Below, in pieces: positions 1 to 5,561 of a DNA stretch of 11,049 nt. The position numbers and the translations under genes are program-made. The stretch lies in the NCBI GenBank assembly GCA_030828025.1, contig JAURDG010000029.1, forward strand, positions 1-11,049, written 5' to 3'. Source of the DNA: Flavobacteriaceae bacterium. GTDB lineage: Bacteria; Bacteroidota; Bacteroidia; Flavobacteriales; Flavobacteriaceae. The notes beneath the pieces are model-generated. The model worked only from the letters and a program-made list of their open reading frames with translations. It did no database searches and had not been told where the DNA came from. Position 1 is the first letter of the stretch. Each line of letters opens with the position of its first letter.

Positions 1-235
1 TATATACACGAGATACAGAGCTGTACGATCCTGAACTGACAGCAGTAGCAGAACGCGAGACATCATTAGCACCACTGATGACATAGGTATCGGCAGGTGC
101 AATTTCCAAACCGCCCAGCGTAACAGAACTACCCGAAGCAATGGAAACAGATGATCCAGAGTTGATGGTTAATATTTGACTAAAAAGAAATGGAGAAATA
201 AACAATCCTAATAGGATAAGTAAACGTTTTTTCAT
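1..235 (-). CDS. N-terminus of a secreted/surface protein (partial, runs off left edge)
   Basis: Reading the minus strand from ATG at 235-233 gives 78 residues with no stop before the window edge. The first 20 residues are a typical signal peptide: a lysine/arginine start (MKKR), a leucine-rich hydrophobic core and a likely cleavage site near FSQ. The mature part is rich in Ser, Gly, Thr and Val, with an internal near-repeat (SGSSVSI / SGSSVTL) and no charged helix, as in beta-rich extracellular proteins. This style is common at the start of flavobacterial surface proteins, often secreted by the type IX system. The type IX C-terminal sorting domain, if present, lies outside the window, so the secretion route is inference. 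It is divergent from the gene at 435. The function cannot be told from this fragment. Confidence 0.8.
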   Translation of the reverse strand, partial: MKKRLLILLGLFISPFLFSQILTINSGSSVSIASGSSVTLGGLEIAPADTYVISGANDVSRSATAVSSGSYSSVSRVY

Positions 236-434
236 TTGTTAAATGTAAATAAAAAAAAGAAATGGGATTATTAAAAGTCGTTATTACTTTTTAAGCAGTA
301 AATCCTTGCAAAAATTGGTCGATATAACTCCTTAGTGGTACTCGATAAAATCTTTCAAATAATTTTAAGACATTAGCATACGAGAATCTATTAAAAATTG
401 AATTTATTTATTTGGTGAAAATTTATAGCTGAAA
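236..434. other. AT-rich divergent intergenic region
   Basis: This 199-bp gap separates the leftward secreted-protein gene from the rightward GYF_2-CD225 gene and should hold promoters for both. I found no exact TAnnTTTG box on either strand; TTTATTTG at 407-414 (plus) is one mismatch away. A direct repeat TCGATA occurs at 319-324 and 342-347. No convincing hairpin, RNA gene or small ORF is visible. Confidence 0.4.
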
Positions 435-917
435 ATGAAAAAATATTTCTACAATGACGGGACGAAAGAACATGGTCCATTCACTTTTGAAGAGCTGCAA
501 AACGAAAACATCACTAGAGAAACAAAAGTTTGGTTTCAAGAGTTAGGTGAATGGAAAGTTGCTGCTGAAGTTCCAGAACTAAGTGAACTTTTTAAGCTAG
601 TTCCACCGCCAATCAATGAAGCAAATTCATCGAAAGCAACAGCAGTGCCAACTGATCAAAAACCACCAAAAAACTGGTTAGTTGAATCGATTTTAGTTAC
701 CTTATTTTGCTGCCTTCCATTTGGCATTGTAGGCATTATAAACGCCTCTAGTGTCGAGTCGAAATTTTATGCTGGCGATTTTGTAGGGGCTAAACAAGCA
801 TCAAGGGATGCTAGAAAATGGATGCTTTGGGGCTTTTGGTCTGGGATGATTGGTATCCTGTTGTACGTCGTATTCTATTTCTTCATTTTTGGAGTTGCCC
901 TTCTTGATGAATTTTAA
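435..917 (+). CDS. GYF_2 - CD225/dispanin two-domain membrane protein
   Basis: 160 aa. Residues about 3-52 match the bacterial GYF_2 domain: a YFYNDG start, the GPFTFEEL turn, a WF pair and a GEW near residues 38-40. A Pro/Ser/Ala-rich linker (about 55-80) follows. Residues about 80-155 match the CD225/dispanin fold: a first hydrophobic helix with the CCLPFGIVGI segment (92-101), the conserved loop with V-S-FYAGD-GA-AS-AR-W (about 107-129), and a second hydrophobic helix to residue 155. GYF_2 is thought to be a cytoplasmic protein-interaction module, and CD225 proteins are two-helix membrane proteins of unknown role in bacteria. The 3' end overlaps the next ATG by 11 nt, so it is probably translated together with the DUF2752 protein downstream. 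The domain calls are recognition by eye; no specific function can be given. Confidence 0.87.
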   Translation: MKKYFYNDGTKEHGPFTFEELQNENITRETKVWFQELGEWKVAAEVPELSELFKLVPPPINEANSSKATAVPTDQKPPKNWLVESILVTLFCCLPFGIVGIINASSVESKFYAGDFVGAKQASRDARKWMLWGFWSGMIGILLYVVFYFFIFGVALLDEF

Positions 918-1296
918 CACCAAAAAATTTCTTGTTTGGAGTTTGAAGATTGTAGTTTTGCTATTTATCGGCACGTTTTACAAGACATTTAACCCCATAG
1001 AGCGTGACTTTTTCCCAAAATGCCCATTTATGGAAGCGACTAGCGTAAAATGTCCTGGTTGTGGTGCGCAAAGAGCCATTCATTACCTCTTAAATTTTGA
1101 TATCTTAAGTGCTGCAAAACAAAACCTATTGTTGGTATTATCGATACCTTATATTGCAACGGGTGTTGTGTTTGATTCCTTAAAAACAAGAAACAAAGCT
1201 TATTTAACGTGGCGAAAAAGACTTTTTGGGCGACAGGCAGTTTATGTAATTCTTGCGTTGATTGGTATCTTTTGGATGCTACGAAATTTCAATTAA
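907..1296 (+). CDS. DUF2752 membrane protein, copy 1
   Basis: 129 aa from ATG at 907. An in-frame ATG at 850 lies deep inside the upstream gene, and its extra 19 residues do not resemble the family, so the 907 start is preferred. DUF2752 hallmarks: CPF at 39-41 and the CPGCG motif at 49-53, then QRA and a LLNFDILSAAKQN stretch that resembles the family's usual 'GD(F)..A...NP' pattern. Cysteines are at 39, 49 and 52. Hydrophobic segments lie at about 9-25, 73-90 and 112-126. The family is widespread in Bacteroidota and other bacteria, and its function is unknown; the CxxC could bind metal or be redox-active, which is speculation. It starts inside the last 11 nt of the GYF_2-CD225 gene, implying coupled translation. 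Confidence 0.85.
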   Translation: MNFNTKKFLVWSLKIVVLLFIGTFYKTFNPIERDFFPKCPFMEATSVKCPGCGAQRAIHYLLNFDILSAAKQNLLLVLSIPYIATGVVFDSLKTRNKAYLTWRKRLFGRQAVYVILALIGIFWMLRNFN

Positions 1297-1375
1297 GTAT
1301 TAACTTATTTAAATAAACATCTTAAAACCTAACATAATTTTACTAATTTTAACAAACTTTAAACAATAGTAAGTT

Positions 1376-1615
1376 ATGACAGATTCTAATCAAAATAGAA
1401 AAATTATGGGCACTGGAGAGGCAATTATTTGGTTTCTTCTTTGTTTGCCAATCGGATTTATGCAAATGGGACAACCCGTAAAAGGCTGGGCTTGGGTTGG
1501 TATTTCAATTGTTACTGGTGGTCTAGGCGGTTTAGTTGCCGTGATTGACTATTTTATGTGTTTTGGTGCCCAACAAAATAGACCTATCGGAGAATGGGAG
1601 TTTTTCCCAAAATAA
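1376..1615 (+). CDS. Small TM2-like two-helix membrane protein
   Basis: 79 aa. A short polar N-terminus (MTDSNQNRK) is followed by two hydrophobic segments at about 14-30 and 38-58. Between them is a GQPVKGWAW turn, and after them a DYFMCFGAQ motif and a charged EWEFFPK tail. The helix-turn-helix layout with GQ-KGW and a following Asp-Tyr resembles TM2-type proteins, but the match is loose and the call is tentative. The 79-bp gap upstream (1297-1375) is AT-rich with no exact promoter box. The gene overlaps the second DUF2752 gene by 22 nt, as the CD225 gene overlaps the first, so it occupies the same position in the module. Function unknown. Confidence 0.75.
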   Translation: MTDSNQNRKIMGTGEAIIWFLLCLPIGFMQMGQPVKGWAWVGISIVTGGLGGLVAVIDYFMCFGAQQNRPIGEWEFFPK

Positions 1616-1977
1616 AATTCCTTTTTTTAGGAGTTACTGTTGTCCTGATAGCCTATCTAATAGGTTGGCTTGATTTTGCCTGTCCAATAAAGCGTTTTTC
1701 CGGATTGCTTTGCCCGATGTGTAACTCGACGAGCTCAATTCAGGCTTATTTTTCTGGTGATTTTTTAAATGGTTTTTTATTAAATCCCTTGTCTGTATAT
1801 TTCACGGCACTATTGGCAATTAGCTACATAAAGTTTTTTTCTATTGCCTTAGATGTGGCATGGATAGCGCAAGACAAATTAGACAACTATTTTTTTTCCT
1901 TAAGTAACCTAAAATTGGCTGGGATTCTTATACCTGCAAATTTTATTTATTTAAACTTTTTTCTGCATTCAAGCTAA
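1594..1977 (+). CDS. DUF2752 membrane protein, divergent copy 2
   Basis: 127 aa from ATG at 1594, the only ATG upstream of the conserved region. It lies within the final 22 nt of the TM2-like gene. It is recognisable as DUF2752 by CPI (30-32), CPMC (40-43), a SGDF near 54-57 and LLNPLSVYF near 62-70. Cysteines 30, 40 and 43 have the same spacing (10 then 3) as Cys39/49/52 of copy 1. However, the glycine inside CPGC is Met, the next glycine is Asn, and the usual Thr-Arg after it is Ser-Ser. Hydrophobic segments lie at about 8-27, 65-90 and 106-124. It is a diverged paralogue with the Cys triad kept but the surrounding motif relaxed. Function unknown. Confidence 0.78.
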   Translation: MGVFPKIKFLFLGVTVVLIAYLIGWLDFACPIKRFSGLLCPMCNSTSSIQAYFSGDFLNGFLLNPLSVYFTALLAISYIKFFSIALDVAWIAQDKLDNYFFSLSNLKLAGILIPANFIYLNFFLHSS

Positions 1978-2028
1978 TTGCCGCACATTTGGTAAAACGT
2001 TACACTAGTTTAGTCCGCTGATTTAAAG

Positions 2029-2036
2029 TATTTTTG
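2029..2036 (+). promoter_or_regulatory. Bacteroidota-type promoter -7 box (TATTTTTG)
   Basis: An exact TAnnTTTG match ends 4 nt before the ATG at 2041. No TTTG sits at the expected -33 distance; TTTA at 2009-2012 is the nearest approximation. If active, transcription would begin at or near the start codon, giving a nearly leaderless mRNA for the DoxX pair. Alternatively it is a chance AT-rich match and the pair is read from upstream. Confidence 0.4.
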
Positions 2037-2040
2037 TGCT

Positions 2041-2385
2041 ATGTTTCAGCGTGGAATGATCTTTTTTTCTGGGTGCTCCCATTTTTTTTATGGCATAATA
2101 GCCCTTTACCACCCGTATTTTATTGCTGAATATACACGATATGGTTTTGGTGACTATCGTCTCGCTATTGGCGCAATACAATCTGTTTTGGGTATAGCGT
2201 TGTTACTTGGTTTTTTTAACAAAAAATTAAAGCTATTTGCTGCACTTGGGCTCACGCTTATGATGGTAGGAGCCTTAGTCACACGGATTTCTATCGGCGA
2301 TAGTTTCTGGCAATCTACCCCCGCTATTTTCTATTTGATCATAAATTTAGCTATATTTAGTACATCTATAAAATCAAAAAAATGA
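2041..2385 (+). CDS. DoxX-like four-helix membrane protein (first of pair)
   Basis: 114 aa with four hydrophobic segments at about 6-23, 40-59, 64-81 and 94-109, the usual size and topology of small DoxX/DoxX-like proteins. The motif YGFGDYRLAIGAIQSVLGIALLLGF matches the style of the second helix in that superfamily (given here as residues 34-58). It has a short KSKK tail. It ends in ATGA shared with the next gene, so the two are almost certainly co-translated. DoxX-like proteins have been linked to quinone- or thiol-related redox at the membrane in some bacteria, but most are uncharacterised; nothing here fixes a substrate. Family assignment is moderately sure. Confidence 0.75.
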   Translation: MFQRGMIFFSGCSHFFYGIIALYHPYFIAEYTRYGFGDYRLAIGAIQSVLGIALLLGFFNKKLKLFAALGLTLMMVGALVTRISIGDSFWQSTPAIFYLIINLAIFSTSIKSKK

Positions 2386-2756
2386 ATATCTTAAAGAAAA
2401 TTTTGATGCTGTCGGTCTCAGCAGTAGTCTTAAATGTGTGGTTATTTAGGTTTAGTAAGGCTACACCCTATCGTGGCGGAAACGCTTCTAACATGCTCGA
2501 AGAGTTTGCCGAATATGGCTTGAGCGAGACCATAGCCTACGTGGTAGGTGGGCTTAAGATTTTAGCAGCACTTGGGCTTTTGTTTGGTTTGGTGTACAAG
2601 AGAACCATAACACCTGCAGCCACGCTTATGGGCGTTTTGATGATTGGTGCTATTGCCATGCACGTCAAAGTAGCCGATGAGGCCATAAAATATGTACCAG
2701 CAGGATTGATGCTTGTGGGTAGCTCACTTATTTTATTGTTGAACAAAAAAAGCTAA
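2382..2756 (+). CDS. DoxX-like family protein (second of pair)
   Basis: 124 aa. It starts at the ATG of an ATGA overlap with the preceding gene. Family-typical features are visible: FSKATPYRGGNA near 24-35, MLEEFAEYGL near 38-47, a GGLKILAALGLL helix (56-67), and an IGAIAMHVKVADEA stretch (88-101), where DoxX-like proteins usually carry a MxGAxxxH-K pattern. Four hydrophobic segments lie at about 5-22, 50-70, 78-94 and 105-120. This is a clearer DoxX-like match than its upstream partner, so the pair may be heteromeric; that is inference. The substrate is unknown. It converges on the carboxylase gene with only 21 bp between the stop codons. Confidence 0.85.
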   Translation: MNILKKILMLSVSAVVLNVWLFRFSKATPYRGGNASNMLEEFAEYGLSETIAYVVGGLKILAALGLLFGLVYKRTITPAATLMGVLMIGAIAMHVKVADEAIKYVPAGLMLVGSSLILLLNKKS

Positions 2757-2777
2757 GCACACCAAGAGTGGTGATGG

Positions 2778-4379
2778 CTACATTCGGAACACACCAAAAG
2801 CATCGGAACCCTTAATGGGCGCATTGTAAACAGCCGACAACGAAAGGCTTAGGTATTTACGTGTGTCTATTGGGTCAATTACGCCATCGTCCCAAAGTTC
2901 GGAAGTCGCATGCCACACACTTGCCTTTTGTTGTGCATCCAAAAACATGGCATCTTTTTCCTTCTTAAGCTGTTTTTCGTCAACAGCTTTGTTTAACGAA
3001 GCCGCCGATTGTCGTTTCACGATTTCCATTACACCAGAAATTTGCTCGGCTCCCATCACACCAGATTGAACATTGGGATAGGAAAACAAAAATCGAGGCT
3101 TAAACGAACGACCACACATGGCATAATTGCCAGCGCCATAGGAGTTACCAATCAATAAACTAATGTGTGGTACCGTACTTCCTGAAACAGCATGGATCAT
3201 CTGTGAACCACTGTTAATCATACCCTCTTGCTCGTACTGTTTACCTACCATAAACCCAGTCGTGTTATGAATAAATAAAATAGGCGTGTCCGATTTGTTT
3301 GCCAGTTGAATAAACTGCGTTGCTTTTTGCGCAGCTTCAGCAAAAATAACTCCGTTATTGGCGATTACAGCTACAGGATATCCATTGATTTTTGTCCAAC
3401 AGCAAACCATGGTAATGCCGTAGTTTGTCTTAAATTCAGTAAAATGAGAGTTGTCCACGATACGCAACAGCAATTCACGTACATCAAATGGCCTTTTTAA
3501 GTTAGCTGGAACTATACCTAAAATTTGATCGGCACTATAACGCGGTTGTATCACAGAAGCCGAAGGCACCGCATGTGGTTCAGCAGGTCGTAAAGTTTTC
3601 ACAAGCTCTCGAGCAGTACTGATTGCATCTTCCTCATCATCAGCTAAAAAATCTGCCACACCAGAAATACGGCTGTGCATCATAGCACCACCCAACTCTT
3701 CGTCGTTAGCTACTTCGTTTGTGGCCATTTTTACCAATGGTGGACCTGCCAAAAAGACCTTTGCGGCATCTTTTTGCATGATGGTATAGTCGGACATACC
3801 AGGCACATATGCCCCGCCAGCGGTTGCATTACCAAAAACGATAGATATGGTCGGAATTCCTAACTTAGAACGTCGTGACATTTCTCTAAAAGAAGCACCG
3901 TAATTGTTAAATACCCGATCTTGATCGGGTAAGTTGGCACCGCCACTCTCAACCAAGTTAATGGTGGGTAGTCTGTTTTCTAACGCAATTTCGCCTAAAC
4001 GAACCACCTTTAAACTTGTTGCATAGTCAACAGCACCACCCTTTCGTGTGCCAATATTGGCATTAATCAAACACAGTCGTTTGTTCACATAGCCAATACC
4101 AACAACGGTGGTGCCGCCCGGACCAAAGCCACCCTGGTGCGTTAACCCTGCTAAGGGCATAAGCTCTAAAAAAGGGCTGTCTTTGTCGAGTAGCAGCGTA
4201 ATGCGTTCACGAGCCAACAGCTTTCCTCGCTTACGTGCACGTGCGATGTGCGTTTCTGATCCTTGATTTTTAGCTAGCTGTAAATGCGTGTTTAGCTCAC
4301 CTACTAAATCTTGCATTTCTTTTAGGTTGGCTTTGTACGCAGCACTACTGGTACTAACACGGGATTTGAACAAACTCAT
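2778..4379 (-). CDS. Acyl-CoA carboxylase carboxyltransferase (beta) subunit, methylcrotonyl-CoA carboxylase-like
   Basis: 533 aa, close to the 530-540 of methylcrotonyl-CoA carboxylase beta. It would transfer CO2 from biotin to an acyl-CoA in the cytoplasm. The N-terminal crotonase-like domain has RARKRGKLLARERI (47-60), ESGGANLPDQ (144-153), TAGGAYVPGMSD (186-197) and FLAGPPLVKMAT (209-220). The C-terminal domain has GIVPANLKRPFDVRE (288-302), HNTTGFMVG (371-379), GNSYGAGNYAMCGR (411-424) and the family-typical end WDDGVIDPIDTR ... FGVFRM. Around 104-120 (INANIGTRKGGAV) it departs from the animal and proteobacterial MCC sequence, and GGAMMHSRISGVADFLADDEEDA resembles other acyl-CoA carboxylases, so the substrate is not certain. 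No biotin carboxylase or biotin-carrier gene is in the window. A TAnnTTTG box lies 27 nt upstream. Confidence 0.93.
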   Translation of the reverse strand: MSLFKSRVSTSSAAYKANLKEMQDLVGELNTHLQLAKNQGSETHIARARKRGKLLARERITLLLDKDSPFLELMPLAGLTHQGGFGPGGTTVVGIGYVNKRLCLINANIGTRKGGAVDYATSLKVVRLGEIALENRLPTINLVESGGANLPDQDRVFNNYGASFREMSRRSKLGIPTISIVFGNATAGGAYVPGMSDYTIMQKDAAKVFLAGPPLVKMATNEVANDEELGGAMMHSRISGVADFLADDEEDAISTARELVKTLRPAEPHAVPSASVIQPRYSADQILGIVPANLKRPFDVRELLLRIVDNSHFTEFKTNYGITMVCCWTKINGYPVAVIANNGVIFAEAAQKATQFIQLANKSDTPILFIHNTTGFMVGKQYEQEGMINSGSQMIHAVSGSTVPHISLLIGNSYGAGNYAMCGRSFKPRFLFSYPNVQSGVMGAEQISGVMEIVKRQSAASLNKAVDEKQLKKEKDAMFLDAQQKASVWHATSELWDDGVIDPIDTRKYLSLSLSAVYNAPIKGSDAFGVFRM

Positions 4380-4406
4380 TTATTTACGATTGAGGTGTTG
4401 AAAGTA

Positions 4407-4414
4407 CAAAATTA
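4407..4414 (-). promoter_or_regulatory. Promoter -7 box (TAATTTTG) for the acyl-CoA carboxylase gene
   Basis: An exact TAnnTTTG on the minus strand, ending 27 nt before the ATG at 4379, would give a leader of about 20 nt. The nearest TTTG upstream (plus-strand CAAA at 4441-4444) is 26 nt away, longer than the usual spacing of about 19-20, so the -33 element is unconvincing. Confidence 0.5.
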
Positions 4415-4488
4415 ATATCTCCTGGTAGATTTCTTTAAGACAAACGACCAGAAATTAAAGATAAACTATGAACACACAGATATCAGTC

Positions 4489-4516
4489 ATCTTTGTGGAG
4501 AAAAAACAACAAAGAT
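4489..4516. repeat. Inverted repeat ATCTTTGT...ACAAAGAT
   Basis: Perfect 8-bp arms (4489-4496 and 4509-4516) flank a 12-nt A-rich loop. It is 75 bp upstream of the carboxylase -7 box and about 90 bp past the cold-shock stop. No T-run follows the stem on either strand, so it is not a standard terminator. It could be an operator or a 3'-UTR hairpin. Confidence 0.45.
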
Positions 4517-4605
4517 TAACCCAAATGCGCCAATAAAATCAGATGCTTCAGCTGAACGGAGCAGCCTAATGAAGTATAACTAGAACCTAATTCTGTAGAA
4601 AGAAG

Positions 4606-4797
4606 TTAAAGCAACTTAATATTGCTTGCTGCCATACCTCTTTTGCCTTCAACTTCTTCAAAAGAAACTTCGTCTCCTTCATGTAGCTTTAAGCCGTTTA
4701 CTAGCGCACTTACGTGTACAAAAATGTCGTTTCCTTCTTCAGTTGTAATGAAGCCAAATCCTTTGGATTCATTAAAAAATTTTACTTTTCCAGTCAT
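4606..4797 (-). CDS. Cold-shock protein, CspA family
   Basis: 63 aa, a single cold-shock (OB-fold) domain. RNP1 is KGFGFI at 12-17 and RNP2 is DIFVHVS at 24-30. The start MTGKVKFFNESKGFGFI and the end GMAASNIKLL are family-typical. These proteins bind single-stranded RNA/DNA through the RNP aromatic residues and melt mRNA secondary structure, often on cold shock or at growth transitions. Which paralogue this is, and whether it is cold-induced, cannot be told. It is monocistronic, as far as visible: it is separated from the carbonic anhydrase gene upstream by a terminator (4885-4910). TAAAATTG at 4812-4819 (minus), one mismatch from TAnnTTTG, is a possible -7 box. Confidence 0.96.
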   Translation of the reverse strand: MTGKVKFFNESKGFGFITTEEGNDIFVHVSALVNGLKLHEGDEVSFEEVEGKRGMAASNIKLL

Positions 4798-4884
4798 AAT
4801 AAAAATATGCGCAATTTTACAATATATATTTGGATAAGTAACACAAATATTTGATTATTTAACAATTAACAACCCACAAAAAGC

Positions 4885-4910
4885 AAAAAAGCGCCTTTTG
4901 GCGCTTTTTT
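4885..4910 (-). terminator. Rho-independent terminator of the SulP-carbonic anhydrase operon
   Basis: A perfect hairpin, AAAAAAGCGCC - TTTT - GGCGCTTTTTT, lies 17 bp past the carbonic anhydrase stop. GC-rich 5-bp stem halves (4891-4895, 4900-4904) are extended by A6/T6, giving a U-tract on the minus transcript. The symmetric A/T tracts would also allow termination on the plus strand, but no plus-strand gene reaches it. Confidence 0.9.
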
Positions 4911-4927
4911 ACATCTTAGATAAACAC

Positions 4928-5557
4928 TCATATCCAGTGCACTTCACCAGAAGCCAGTTGATATACACCGCCCATGATGGCGATATCACCAGCCGACTCC
5001 AACTCGGCAAGAATAGGTGACATACTTCGAATTTGAGCTATCGTATGGCTAACATTCTTGAGTATTGAAGCGTTAACAAAATCGGTATTCTGACTGTTAT
5101 GTGGTTCGGAAACTTGCGATTTAACAACATCTACAGCAGGCTGAATATTTGCCAATAAAGAAGTGATATTGCCCAACTGAACTCCGTCACAAGCTGCCTT
5201 TACGGCACCACAACCTTCATGACCCAGAACCACAATAAGCTTGCTTCCAGCTACCTTACAAGCATATTCCATACTTGCGATGATATCTGTATTGGCGAAG
5301 TTTCCTGCTACTCTAGCAACAAAAATATCACCCAATTTTTGGTCAAAAACATCTTCGACCACAACACGCGAGTCAATACACGAAAGTACAATGGCTTTTG
5401 GCGCTTGACCCGAAACAGAAGCCATACGCAATTCGTTATGATCTGCCTGTGTTAGATTATTGGTGGTATAGCGGGCATTGCCCGTTTTAAGTTGCTCCAA
5501 AACTGAACTTGGCGTAAGTGCTGCTTGTGCATCTTGTGTTAATATGTCTTTTCTCAT
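4928..5557 (-). CDS. Beta-class carbonic anhydrase
   Basis: 209 aa. It catalyses CO2 + H2O to HCO3- + H+ with zinc in the cytoplasm; no signal peptide is visible. The zinc and catalytic residues are all present: Cys60, Asp62 and Arg64 in CIDSR, and His113 and Cys116 in GHEGCGAVK. The GDIFVARVAGNF (76-87) and SMEYA (95-99) motifs and the C-terminal GGVYQLASGEVHWI are family-typical. It starts 4 nt after the SulP stop codon, so the two are one operon. This pairing argues for supplying or consuming bicarbonate moved by the transporter, for carboxylation or pH balance. The Asp62-Arg64 dyad next to Cys60 is intact, so it should be active. Confidence 0.96.
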   Translation of the reverse strand: MRKDILTQDAQAALTPSSVLEQLKTGNARYTTNNLTQADHNELRMASVSGQAPKAIVLSCIDSRVVVEDVFDQKLGDIFVARVAGNFANTDIIASMEYACKVAGSKLIVVLGHEGCGAVKAACDGVQLGNITSLLANIQPAVDVVKSQVSEPHNSQNTDFVNASILKNVSHTIAQIRSMSPILAELESAGDIAIMGGVYQLASGEVHWI

Positions 5558-5561
5558 AATA

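Larger units (their letters stand above)
4380..4605. other. Intergenic region between the carboxylase and cold-shock genes
   Basis: 226 bp. It holds the carboxylase promoter box near 4407, an 8-bp inverted repeat (4489-4516) and a 10-bp palindrome TTCAGCTGAA (4547-4556). No T-tract terminator follows the cold-shock gene. A 22-codon ATG-started frame beginning at 4469 on the plus strand shows nothing protein-like. I see no tRNA or known RNA motif. Confidence 0.4.

Noticed and set aside
281..305. TTACT...AGTAA short inverted repeat, also seen near 1340-1372
   Set aside because: Arms of 5 bp in AT-rich intergenic DNA are expected by chance.
850..906. Upstream in-frame ATG at 850 for the first DUF2752 gene
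   Set aside because: It is inside the CD225 coding region, and the extra residues do not look like the family; 907 gives a typical start and an 11-nt overlap.
2744..2773. Hairpin CACCA-AGAG-TGGTG (2760-2773) with a T7 run further on (minus strand), a possible terminator of the carboxylase gene
   Set aside because: The stem is only 5 bp and the T-run starts 8 nt past it, so it does not fit a standard intrinsic terminator.
4469..4537. 22-codon ATG-started frame on the plus strand
   Set aside because: It is short, Lys/Gln-rich, has no promoter and no recognisable sequence; it looks like chance in AT-rich DNA.
5219..5455. Plus-strand open frame antisense to the carbonic anhydrase
   Set aside because: It lies wholly over a clear carbonic anhydrase gene with intact active site, so it is a shadow.
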